A DNA stretch of 64,000 nt, from NCBI GenBank assembly GCA_038325765.1, contig JBBQJI010000035.1, forward strand, positions 1 to 64,000. Reading direction: 5' to 3'. Positions 45,648 through 53,388 of this stretch are shown in pieces (position 1 is the first letter of the stretch; every line of letters starts with the position of its first letter). The translations under genes were made by a program, and so were the position numbers. The stretch comes from Xiheibacterium sp038325765. Lineage in GTDB: Bacteria > Myxococcota_A > Polyangia > Nannocystales > Nannocystaceae. The notes beneath the pieces were generated by a model, which was not told where the DNA came from, did not search any database, and worked only from the letters and a program-made list of their open reading frames with translations.

Positions 45648-47123
45648 TTGGAAAAACCGTTCTGCCTCGCCTCACTGCTGCTGTCCGCCTGCTTCTCGCC
45701 CAACAATCCGATCGTCATCACCGCGAGCGGCGACGACTCGACCGGCGAGGGGAGCGCCGACTCCACAACCGCGACGGGCATGACGGCGACCGGCATGACG
45801 GCGACAGCGGCGGACACCACCGCCGAGTCAGCCGAGGTCGGTGACTCGAGCACCGTCGGGTCGCCCACCACCGGAGACGACACGAGCACGAGCAACGCGC
45901 CGGTGTGCGGCAACGGCGAAATCGAGGGCGACGAGGTCTGCGACGACGGGAACAACGACGGCAGCTACGGCGGCTGCACCGAGGACTGCAGCGCGCTCGG
46001 TCCCCACTGCGGCGACGGCGTGACGAACGGGCAAGAGGCCTGCGACGACGGCGACGAGATCAACGGCAACGGCTGCAACTTGGACTGCGTGGTCTCGGGC
46101 ACGGTGCTGTGGACGGTGAACTCGAGCGAGGGGTACGACTTCATCAACGCCGGCTTCATCGACCGACGTGTAGCCCTCGACCCGTTCGGAGATGCGTACA
46201 TCATCGGGACCATCCGGGATGGCGCGAGCAGCGACTCGGTGGCGTTCGCGCGTAAGTACTCGGCCGAGGGCGATTCGATCTGGGTGCATACCTTCAACCC
46301 TCCGACCGGCAATGCGCCCGTGGGAGGGATCGGCGTGGGCGCAGCGGCCGAGGTCGTGTTCACGACCTCTAGCACGGCAATCGGCAGTGGCTACGCCCGG
46401 AGACTCACCGCAGCGGGTTCGCTCGAATGGGAGATCTTCGTCGCCGGCCAGAGTGGCCTCTCCCCCCGCGGCGTCGCGGTCGACGTCGATGAGAGCGCGG
46501 TCGTCAGCGGATCGTCTGCGGGAGTGGGCACAGTCCTCGCCCGGATGAGCGCCGACGGCGACATCGTGTGGTCGGAAGTGGAACCGAACGTCACGGGGGG
46601 CTGGCGGCGCGTCTCGATCGATGATGAGGGTGACATCTTTACCTGCGGGGGCAGCGGAGGAAGCACCGCGCGGCGCCATACGGCGAACGGGACCACGGTC
46701 TGGACCCGAACGTCAGCAGCAACGGCGTGCTACAGCATCGCAGCAACGAACGACGGCGGTGCTGTCGCTGCGGGCTCGGCAGACGGCGACGGCTGGCTGA
46801 GGCGCATCGACGCCGACGGCGACGTCATCTGGACGGAGATCTACGACGGACCTACCAATGACAGCGACTTGTTCGCAGATGTCGCCTTCGACGGCTCTCA
46901 TATCGTGCTCGTGGGATACACGCAGGCCGGTTCCGAGCGCTCGATCCTGATCCGAAAATACGACATCGATGGCGCGCTGCTCTGGACGCAGACCGCCACA
47001 GGTGGACGGAATGAGAATGCCGGCGAGGGTGTGGCCGTCGACAGCGACGACAATATCTTCGTCAGCGGCTACATCAACGCCCCTGCCGGCCCGCACCTCT
47101 GGCTCCGCAAGCTGACCCCCTGA
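45648..47123 (+). CDS. DUF4215 Cys-rich and beta-propeller-like lipoprotein
   Basis: A 491-residue exported lipoprotein starting with TTG, preceded by GGAGG 8 bp upstream; the Met-first frame is much longer and lacks a ribosome site. Signal with lipobox LLLSAC-F, then a Thr/Ser/Asp spacer. Two DUF4215 units follow: CGNGEIEGDEVCDDGNNDGSYGGCTEDC and CGDGVTNGQEACDDGDEINGNGCNLDC. The rest is a series of about nine beta-propeller-like or SBBP-like repeats, with recurring DEGDIFTCGG and DSDDNIFVSGY words. Family function is unknown; surface binding is inferred. A hairpin follows the stop. Confidence 0.82.
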   Translation: MEKPFCLASLLLSACFSPNNPIVITASGDDSTGEGSADSTTATGMTATGMTATAADTTAESAEVGDSSTVGSPTTGDDTSTSNAPVCGNGEIEGDEVCDDGNNDGSYGGCTEDCSALGPHCGDGVTNGQEACDDGDEINGNGCNLDCVVSGTVLWTVNSSEGYDFINAGFIDRRVALDPFGDAYIIGTIRDGASSDSVAFARKYSAEGDSIWVHTFNPPTGNAPVGGIGVGAAAEVVFTTSSTAIGSGYARRLTAAGSLEWEIFVAGQSGLSPRGVAVDVDESAVVSGSSAGVGTVLARMSADGDIVWSEVEPNVTGGWRRVSIDDEGDIFTCGGSGGSTARRHTANGTTVWTRTSAATACYSIAATNDGGAVAAGSADGDGWLRRIDADGDVIWTEIYDGPTNDSDLFADVAFDGSHIVLVGYTQAGSERSILIRKYDIDGALLWTQTATGGRNENAGEGVAVDSDDNIFVSGYINAPAGPHLWLRKLTP

Positions 47124-47135
47124 ACCAAAGAAAAA

Positions 47136-47161
47136 GCGGCAGCCGCTTTCGCGACTGCCGC
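47136..47161. terminator. Bidirectional terminator hairpin
   Basis: Arms GCGGCAG and CTGCCGC around a 12-nt loop, with AAAGAAAAA on the left side and CTTCTTC on the right. It lies between the two convergent stop codons at 47123 and 47193 and would work for both genes. Confidence 0.7.
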
Positions 47162-47192
47162 CTTCTTCACGACGCGAGTCGTTCGACGCTGC

Positions 47193-47717
47193 TCAGACGC
47201 AACCGCCGTCGGGTACTTCCTGGGCGTGCGGGCAGTGGAGGACCGGATCGTCGGCAGCCGCGTTCACGTGGTACAGGTGGCAGCCCTGGGTGTTGCCAGC
47301 GGTGTCCTCGGGGGTGCCGGCCGGCCACACGGCGCAGGCGGCGAGACACGCGTCCTCGTCTGCGTACTGCGTGCCGTTCTCGGTGCAGTTGGCGGCGTAG
47401 GCGTCGCAGTACTGCTGGCAGACGCTGACGTCGCCGGTGTCGCCGCTCTCGCTGCCGCTCGAGTCAGCCGGGCCGGCGCTGGTCTCGCTGCCGCCGCTCT
47501 CCGAGCCGCCGCTCTCCGAGCCGCCGGACTCGCTCTCGCTGCCGGGCATCGTGGTGGTCAGGGTGTCGTCGCTGCTCGACTCGGACGGCGCGGTGGCGCT
47601 CATCCCAGCGGTGCTCTCGCTCGAGGGATCGCTGCCGAGGGTGTTCGCAGTGTCTTCGGCATCGTCGCCGCCGCAGGCGACGAGGGAGGTCAGGAAAAGA
47701 AGGGTAGAGATGCGCAT
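47193..47717 (-). CDS. Hypothetical lipoprotein
   Basis: A 174-residue lipoprotein with signal MRISTLLFLTSLVAC and lipobox VAC-G. A Ser/Glu/Gly/Asp spacer contains a (SESGG) tandem repeat encoded by a 15-bp DNA repeat. The small C-terminal domain has six cysteines (VCQQYCDAYAANC, DACLAAC, GCHLYH, HCPHAQ). I do not recognise it. GAGGGACTGG precedes the ATG. Confidence 0.75.
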   Translation of the reverse strand: MRISTLLFLTSLVACGGDDAEDTANTLGSDPSSESTAGMSATAPSESSSDDTLTTTMPGSESESGGSESGGSESGGSETSAGPADSSGSESGDTGDVSVCQQYCDAYAANCTENGTQYADEDACLAACAVWPAGTPEDTAGNTQGCHLYHVNAAADDPVLHCPHAQEVPDGGCV

Positions 47718-47866
47718 GGTGTTCCAGTCCCTCGCGTAGAGCGGAGGGAATCGCGGAGTCTGGGACCTGCGGCCTCGCGACGCAATACGACAGCGAAGTC
47801 GTGCGGCGCCACGGGGTGCCGACGCAACGGCCTCGTTGTGAAACCCGTAAGGCGCGCATCAGAGAA

Positions 47867-47880
47867 ATCCCGATCGGGAT
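47867..47880. other. 14-bp perfect palindrome
   Basis: ATCCCGATCGGGAT, in the 304-bp gap between divergent genes 47193-47717 and 48022-48645. Possible operator; nothing else is clear in this gap besides a -10-like TACGCT at 47973. Confidence 0.4.
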
Positions 47881-47972
47881 CACGAGGCGGGGCCGCTTCG
47901 CCGCCGGTGCCCGCAGCGTCCGCACGGCCAGACAAGCCGTCCCAGCGCCGATTCCGTCCCCTTCCCGCGTGA

Positions 47973-47978
47973 TACGCT
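47973..47978 (+). promoter_or_regulatory. Putative -10 element (TACGCT)
   Basis: TACGCT in GTGATACGCTGCC, 43 bp before the ATG at 48022, where GTGGTGGG is the only candidate ribosome site. Confidence 0.3.
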
Positions 47979-48021
47979 GCCTCCCAAGGGCGACCGCAGG
48001 TGCGGCGCGGGTGGTGGGTCG

Positions 48022-48645
48022 ATGTCGAGTTCGATGGGCGTCATCGTGGTCTTGTCAGGAATCCTCGCTGCCGATCCTCCGGTGCAGCGGCCGACCGGCA
48101 GCGCGCCCGTCGAGGCGGCCCCGGAGGCTGCAACGCCCGAGCCCGAGCCCGCAGAGTCAGAGCCAGAGCCAGAGCCCCCACTCGAGCCAGAGCCCGCACT
48201 CGACCCCGAGCCAGCACTCGACCCCGCTCCCGCACCGGACCCCGAGCCCACACTCGAGACCGCGGACACCGTCCCCGTCCCCATCCCCGACGTCGACCCC
48301 GAAGCCGAGTACGCCGCGTCCACCGACCTGTTCGCGGACCACGATCGCAAGCTCCGCCGCTCCCAAGCCGCGCTGGGCGGCGGCGCCGTGATGGCGATCG
48401 CGGGCCTCGTGATGCTCATCGGCGCCGCGACCGAGGCGGCCAAGCCCGACTGCAAGTTCGACCTCGACACCTGCCGCAACGCGCCGCGGCCCCGCGTCGC
48501 CCGCGGCCTGGGCGTCGGATCGGCGCTCGCGCTGGTCGGCGGCGGATCGCTCATCACGTGGGGACTCGTCCGTCGCCATCGCCTGCGCACGAGCGTGGTC
48601 GGCAGCAGCGGCGCCGTCGCGTTCACCGTGCGCGGCCGCTTCTGA
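48022..48645 (+). CDS. Membrane protein with Glu/Pro-rich repeat
   Basis: A 207-residue protein. An N-terminal hydrophobic stretch (MGVIVVLSGILA) is a likely signal. Residues about 25-85 are a repetitive Glu/Pro/Ala/Asp region (units like EPEPALDP). Two membrane helices follow: ALGGGAVMAIAGLVMLIGAAT and VGSALALVGGGSLITWGLV, with a pair of cysteines between (KPDCKFDLDTCRN). No homologue or motif is known to me; a periplasm-spanning linker is inferred. The terminator hairpin overlaps its stop codon. Confidence 0.65.
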   Translation: MSSSMGVIVVLSGILAADPPVQRPTGSAPVEAAPEAATPEPEPAESEPEPEPPLEPEPALDPEPALDPAPAPDPEPTLETADTVPVPIPDVDPEAEYAASTDLFADHDRKLRRSQAALGGGAVMAIAGLVMLIGAATEAAKPDCKFDLDTCRNAPRPRVARGLGVGSALALVGGGSLITWGLVRRHRLRTSVVGSSGAVAFTVRGRF

Positions 48646-48656
48646 CGGCCGCGCAC
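48628..48656. terminator. Hairpin between convergent genes
   Basis: Perfect arms GTGCGCGGCC and GGCCGCGCAC around 9 nt, overlapping the TGA at 48643. It separates the membrane protein from the disulfide reductase. Confidence 0.5.
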
Positions 48657-48665
48657 ACCCGAGGA

Positions 48666-50027
48666 CTACTCGAGCGGCTCGAGCTGGCCGAGCGCCGTCG
48701 GCAGCAGCTCGCTGACCGTCGGGTGGGCGAGCACCGCCCGCGCCAGCGCGGTGTACGGCGCCTTGGCGTACATCACGGCCGCGATCACGTGGATCGCCTC
48801 GTCACCCTCGATGCCGAGGATCGCAGCGCCGAGGATCTGCTCGCTGTCGCCGTCGACGAGGATGTCGATGAAGCCGTGGGTCTCGCCCCGCTCGCGCGCA
48901 CGACCGACGCGCGCCATCGGGTAGTGACCGACCATCACGCGCTTGCCCGACTCCCGCGCCTCGGACCTCGACATGCCGACGCGGCCGAGCGGCGGATCGA
49001 TGTACAGCGCATAGATCGGCAGCCGATCGGTGACCTTCCGCGAATCGCCGTCCAGGAGGTTCGCCGCCACGATCTCGTAGTCGTTGTACGAGGTGTGGGT
49101 GAACGCGCCGCGACCGTTGACCTCGCCCAGCGCCCAGATGTGGGGCACGTTGGTGCGCAGCGTGTCGTCGACCGCGATCGTGCCGTGCGGGCCCATCTGC
49201 ACCCCGGCGGCGTCGAGACCGAGATCGTCGGTGTTGGGCCGTCGGCCCACCGCGACCAGCACGTGGCTGCCCGCGACGTCACCGTCTGCGGCGCTCAGCA
49301 CGAGCGCATCCCCGTCGCGGCGCGCGGCGGAGACGTCGATGCCCGTGCGGATGTCGATGCCCTCACCCTCGAGGATGCGGCGGATCTCCGCCGAGACCTC
49401 GGGATCTTCGCGGCCGACCAACCGCGGGCCGTGCTCGAGCACGGTGACGCGGCTGCCGAACCGGCGATACATCTGCGCGAACTCGAGGCCGATGTAGCTG
49501 CCGCCGACGACGACGAGGTGCTCGGGGAGCACGTCGAGATCCATCATCGAGCTGTTGGTCAGGTGGGGGACGCCCTGCAGCACCTCGGGCACCACCGCGC
49601 GGCCGCCCACGTCGATGAAGAACCTGTCAGCAGTGATGCGCTCGTCGCCGACGCGGATGGTGGAGGCATCCTCGAAGCGCGCCTGGCCCTCGATCACCGC
49701 CAGGCGCTCGGTGCCGCCGAGCCAGGTCTGCAGGCTGTCGCGCGACATCTGCACGACCGCGTCCTTGCGCGCCTTGATGCGCGCCATGTCGACGCTGACC
49801 TCACCGCCGGTGCGCACGCCGTACGTTGCGGCGTTGCGGACCACCCACGCCGCCCGCGCCGACGCGACCAGGGTCTTGGTCGGGATGCAGCCGTCGTTGA
49901 CGCAGGTGCCGCCCAGCCGGCGCCGCTCGACGAGCGCCACCGACATGCCCGCGCCCGCCAACCGCACCGCCAACGGGGGTCCAGCCTGGCCGGCACCGAT
50001 CACGATCGCTTCGAAGTGTCGTGGCAT
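48666..50027 (-). CDS. Pyridine nucleotide-disulfide oxidoreductase
   Basis: A 453-residue flavoprotein of the glutathione-reductase class. FAD site IVIGAGQAGPPLAVRLA, redox pair in GGTCVNDGCIPTKTLV, NAD(P)H site VVVGGSYIGLEFAQMY, the second FAD motif NVPHIWALGEV and the dimerisation domain YIDPPLGRVGMS ... HPTVSELLPTAL. A conserved His-x-x-Glu C-terminus is not obvious, so it may be closer to RclA/mercuric-reductase-like enzymes of unknown substrate than to a known member. The start at MPRHFEAIVIG has AGGA 6 bp before it. Followed on the same strand by the promoter-proximal GST gene (upstream, 31 bp away). Confidence 0.88.
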   Translation of the reverse strand: MPRHFEAIVIGAGQAGPPLAVRLAGAGMSVALVERRRLGGTCVNDGCIPTKTLVASARAAWVVRNAATYGVRTGGEVSVDMARIKARKDAVVQMSRDSLQTWLGGTERLAVIEGQARFEDASTIRVGDERITADRFFIDVGGRAVVPEVLQGVPHLTNSSMMDLDVLPEHLVVVGGSYIGLEFAQMYRRFGSRVTVLEHGPRLVGREDPEVSAEIRRILEGEGIDIRTGIDVSAARRDGDALVLSAADGDVAGSHVLVAVGRRPNTDDLGLDAAGVQMGPHGTIAVDDTLRTNVPHIWALGEVNGRGAFTHTSYNDYEIVAANLLDGDSRKVTDRLPIYALYIDPPLGRVGMSRSEARESGKRVMVGHYPMARVGRARERGETHGFIDILVDGDSEQILGAAILGIEGDEAIHVIAAVMYAKAPYTALARAVLAHPTVSELLPTALGQLEPLE

Positions 50028-50058
50028 GCGTGTCCTGCTGGGCACTGACGGCCGCGGC

Positions 50059-50682
50059 TCAGCCCTCGAGCCCGTGGGCTTTCATGATCTCGGCGTTGCG
50101 CAGGTTGGCGGCCACCATCGCCGGGCGCTGGTCGAGCCGCTCGACGTAGGCCGTGAACGAAGGCCGCGCCTCGAGCATCCCGAACCGCAGCATGTAGCGC
50201 AGGGTGCTGCCGAAGATCACGTCGGCCATCGAGAAGCGCTCGCCGAGGATGAACGGGCCGCTCGCGAGGGCCGACTCCATCGCGGCGATCATCGCCTCGT
50301 GCTCGCCCCATCCCGCCGCGCTGGTCTTGACCTCCCAGCCGGCCATCTTCGCCATCGAGCCGGGCTCGATCACCGACGGAGCGAACAGCGACCAGCGCAG
50401 GTAGGCGCCGCGCAGCGGGTGATCGAGCGCGGGTGCGAGCTTGCCCGGGGCGTAGCGGTCGGCGAGGTACAGACCGATCGCCGCGACCTCGGTCACGACC
50501 ACGTCGCCATCGGTCAAGATCGGAAGCTTGCCCATGGGGTTGAGCGCGAGGATCTCGGGCGCCTTGTGGGCTCCTTCGAGGAGGTCGACGTGGCGCAGCT
50601 CGTAGGGAACGCCGAGTTCTTCGAGCATCCACACGACGGATGCGGCTCGGGTGTATGGGTGGTGATACAGCGTGATGGTCAT
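50059..50682 (-). CDS. Glutathione S-transferase family protein
   Basis: A 207-residue GST. The N-terminal thioredoxin-like domain has YHHPYTRAASVVWMLEEL, NPMGKLPILTDGDVVVTEVAAI with the cis-Pro, and the helical domain includes PFILGERFSMADVIFGSTL. The Tyr or Ser catalytic residue cannot be fixed. Substrate unknown. ATG 50682 follows AAGG; the longer frame adds nine residues. It lies 31 bp upstream of the disulfide reductase on the same strand, so both may be transcribed together as a redox pair. Confidence 0.88.
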   Translation of the reverse strand: MTITLYHHPYTRAASVVWMLEELGVPYELRHVDLLEGAHKAPEILALNPMGKLPILTDGDVVVTEVAAIGLYLADRYAPGKLAPALDHPLRGAYLRWSLFAPSVIEPGSMAKMAGWEVKTSAAGWGEHEAMIAAMESALASGPFILGERFSMADVIFGSTLRYMLRFGMLEARPSFTAYVERLDQRPAMVAANLRNAEIMKAHGLEG

Positions 50683-50747
50683 CGGGCCTTGGTCGAAGGA
50701 CCATGCCATACCGCAGAATCACGCGCGGCGGCTACCGCCGCAGGGCG

Positions 50748-51905
50748 TCAGAGCGCCGGGAACGGACGTCCGGGGCGGGCGATATGATACCCCTGCAGCA
50801 GATCACAGCCGAGCTCGACCAGGGTCGCGCGCTCGGGCTCGGTCTCCACGCCCTCGGCGACCACGAGCACGCCGAGCTCGTGACACATGGCGGTCATCGA
50901 CGCGACGAGTTGGCGTCGCATGCGGTCCTTGTCGATGCCGCGTGCGAGGTGCATGTCGAATTTCACCACGTCGGGGCGCAGCTGCAAGAAGCTCGAGAGC
51001 CCGGCGTAGCCCGCGCCCAGATCATCGATGGCGATGCGGTAGCCGTGCGAGCGCAGCTGCTCCACCCGACTGGCGATGTCCGAGATCGCATCGAGCGTGG
51101 TGCGCTCGGTGATCTCGAGCACCAGCGGCTGTCGCGTGTCGACGAAGGGCGGCCCGTTGACGCCGAGGACCTCCGGGTCGAGCAGATCGAGGGGGTGGAG
51201 GTTCACGAAGATCGTCCACGCGGGATCGGCGTCGCGGAGATCGGCGGTGATCCGGCGGCGCACCGCCGCCGCGAGCTCGGGCAGGCGCTCGAGGCGGGTG
51301 GCAGCGTCGAGGATCGTCGCCGGGTTCGAGCCCGGGTCCTCGGTTCGCAGCAGCGCCTCGTACCCATACAGCTCGCCGCTGGCGAGAACGATCGGCTGGT
51401 ACGCCATCCACAGGCTGCCGAGCGCGCGATCGAAGCGGACCTCGAGGCCGGCCCGGTCGGAATCCTCGCCCGTGACGCCACCCACCAGGCTCATCACCTC
51501 GCGCTTCGCACGGGCGAGCCGCCCGAGGTTGCGGGCGTTGCGGACGCTCTCGAGGAACACCGACATCTCGAACGGCTTGGTCAGGTACTCGAGCGCGCCC
51601 AGGCGCACCGCCGAGATCGCCGAGGCGAGCTCGGGCGCGCCGGTCATCAGCAGCACGGGCACGTCGAGATCGATCTGCCGGATGTCGCGCAGCAGTGAGA
51701 GGCCGTCTTGGCCGGGCATCGAGATGTCGCTGACGACGACGTCGATGTTGCCGCCGCGCATGATGGTGAGGGCCTCGGCCGCGCTCGTGACCCCGACCGC
51801 CTCGACGCCGGCGCGCTGCAGTGCCCGCACGAGCACGGCCGCGAGCCCCTGCTCGTCGTCGACGACGAGCACGGCACCTTTGGCCGCGGGGAGCTTGGCC
51901 GACAT
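50748..51905 (-). CDS. Response regulator with EAL domain
   Basis: A 385-residue c-di-GMP phosphodiesterase. The receiver (residues 10-125) has LVVDDEQGLA, Asp in VVVSDISMPGQDGL and Lys in EYLTKPFEM. The EAL domain (about 160-385) has all metal and catalytic residues: YGYEALLR, FVNLHPLDL, LEITERTTLD, IDDLGAGYAGL, VVKFDMHL, VAEGVETE and LLQGYHIARP. It should cleave c-di-GMP when phosphorylated. A TATCAT hexamer ends 7 bp before the ATG. The GGDEF regulator at 57206 may act oppositely. Confidence 0.93.
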   Translation of the reverse strand: MSAKLPAAKGAVLVVDDEQGLAAVLVRALQRAGVEAVGVTSAAEALTIMRGGNIDVVVSDISMPGQDGLSLLRDIRQIDLDVPVLLMTGAPELASAISAVRLGALEYLTKPFEMSVFLESVRNARNLGRLARAKREVMSLVGGVTGEDSDRAGLEVRFDRALGSLWMAYQPIVLASGELYGYEALLRTEDPGSNPATILDAATRLERLPELAAAVRRRITADLRDADPAWTIFVNLHPLDLLDPEVLGVNGPPFVDTRQPLVLEITERTTLDAISDIASRVEQLRSHGYRIAIDDLGAGYAGLSSFLQLRPDVVKFDMHLARGIDKDRMRRQLVASMTAMCHELGVLVVAEGVETEPERATLVELGCDLLQGYHIARPGRPFPAL

Positions 51906-51912
51906 CGCTGCG

Positions 51913-51918
51913 ATGATA
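51913..51918 (-). promoter_or_regulatory. Putative -10 element (TATCAT)
   Basis: TATCAT in GGCTATCATCG ends 7 bp before the ATG of the EAL regulator, so transcription would begin at the start codon. Confidence 0.4.
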
Positions 51919-52082
51919 GCCGTGTGCGCAACGGGATCCGAGCCCAGCTTGGGCCGTGATCTCGGCTCGGTTCTTGCGGGCGGTGGCCCAATTGCCGAAG
52001 GGCGGTAATCTCGGAGCGCCGCGCACCGCCAACCCCCCGGCGCCCGCGGCACAGCCCGGGCCCAGCGCTCGGCCGCACCCCT

Positions 52083-53366
52083 ATGAACGACGAACGCGAG
52101 ATTCCGACGGGCCGACTCGCGCGACTCGCCAAGCTCGTGAGCGTAGGCGCCCGCACCGGCGCGAGCCTGCTGATGTCGCGCGACGGCAGCGGCGCTGCCG
52201 AGCACGCGGCCCAGGTCCTGGGCTCGCTGCGCGGACTCGCGGCCAAGGTCGGGCAGATGGCCAGCTACGTGGACGGCTTCGTCCCCGAGGAGCACCGCGC
52301 CGCCTACGAGGGTGCGATGTCGAAGCTGCAATCGGCGGCACCCCAGTCGTGTACGGCCGCGATCCGAGCCCTGGTCGAGTCCGAGCTCGGCGCGCCGATC
52401 GAGACCGCCTTCGCGCGGTGGGAGGACGCACCGTTCGCCTCGGCGTCGATCGGCCAGGTCCATCGCGCGACGCTCCACGATGGCCGCGACGTCGCGGTGA
52501 AGGTCCAGCATCCCGGCATCGAGCGCGCCATCGAATCGGATCTGCGCAACGCCGGGGTGATCGAGGGTCTGGTCGGCACCTTGGCGCCCAAGGGCATCGG
52601 GGTGCACGAGGCTTTCGCGGTGGTCTCGCAGCGCTTCCGCGAAGAGCTCGACTACGAGCTCGAGGCCACCCGACAAGAGCAGTTCCAGCGGATCCACGCC
52701 GGCGATCCGGGCATCCGCATCCCCACGGTCGTGCGCGAGCGCAGCGCCCGTCGGGTGCTCACCAGCAGCTTCGAGCACGGCATCACGCTCGACGAGGCCG
52801 CCACCGCCGATCCCGCCCTGCGAACCACCTGGGCCGAGGTGCTGTGGCGGTTCGTGTTCCGCGGCAACCTCGTCGGCGAGATGTTCAACGCCGATCCGCA
52901 CCCCGGCAACTACCTGTTCCGCCCAGATGGCACGATCGTGTTCCTAGATTTCGGCTGCGTGCAGCCGATCGTGGATCCAGAGCTCAGCAACGCCAGGGCC
53001 GTCCACCGCGCCGCCTTGGCCAAGGACGAGGCCGCGTTCGCCCGCGCCTCTGCGCGGCTGCTCGGCACCCGCGGCGGAAGTTTCCAGACCGCCGCGCTCG
53101 CCTACGTGCGCCGCTGCTTCGAGCCGATCTTCGTCTCACCGTTCCGCATCGATCGCGCCTACGTCACCGAGGTCGTGCGCGGCATCCAGGACCTCAAGAA
53201 GTTCATGTTCGCCAAGGACAAGAGCTTCGTCGCCCTGCCGCCGGGCCTGGTGTTCATGAACCGGCTGCAGTTCGGGTTCTACTCGGTGCTCGCGCGGCTC
53301 GATGTGCCGGTGGACTATGCGGCGGTGGAGCGGGGCATCCTCGGCGACGCTGGCCTGCTCGAGTGA
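52083..53366 (+). CDS. ABC1/UbiB-family atypical kinase
   Basis: A 427-residue atypical kinase. Signature motifs: KVGQMASYVDGF (KxGQ, residues 57-68), ASIGQVHRATL, VAVKVQHPG, FNADPHPGNYLF and VFLDFGC. No membrane segment. UbiB/ABC1 proteins support coenzyme Q or lipid homeostasis by ATP-dependent action; no quinone-synthesis gene is next to it, so the role is open. Starts MNDEREIPTGR. In the divergent gap before it (51906-52082) a TAATCT hexamer at 52006 may be a -10; nothing else is apparent. Confidence 0.9.
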   Translation: MNDEREIPTGRLARLAKLVSVGARTGASLLMSRDGSGAAEHAAQVLGSLRGLAAKVGQMASYVDGFVPEEHRAAYEGAMSKLQSAAPQSCTAAIRALVESELGAPIETAFARWEDAPFASASIGQVHRATLHDGRDVAVKVQHPGIERAIESDLRNAGVIEGLVGTLAPKGIGVHEAFAVVSQRFREELDYELEATRQEQFQRIHAGDPGIRIPTVVRERSARRVLTSSFEHGITLDEAATADPALRTTWAEVLWRFVFRGNLVGEMFNADPHPGNYLFRPDGTIVFLDFGCVQPIVDPELSNARAVHRAALAKDEAAFARASARLLGTRGGSFQTAALAYVRRCFEPIFVSPFRIDRAYVTEVVRGIQDLKKFMFAKDKSFVALPPGLVFMNRLQFGFYSVLARLDVPVDYAAVERGILGDAGLLE

Positions 53367-53388
53367 CGAGGGGCGGCAGGCCTCGTCA
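53364..53388. terminator. Hairpin between convergent ABC1 and fusion genes
   Basis: Arms TGACGAGG and CCTCGTCA around 9 nt; covers the ABC1 stop and reaches the end of the fusion gene. Confidence 0.5.

Noticed and set aside
50783..50796. GATATGATACC promoter-like word
   Set aside because: Lies within the C-terminal coding part of the EAL regulator.
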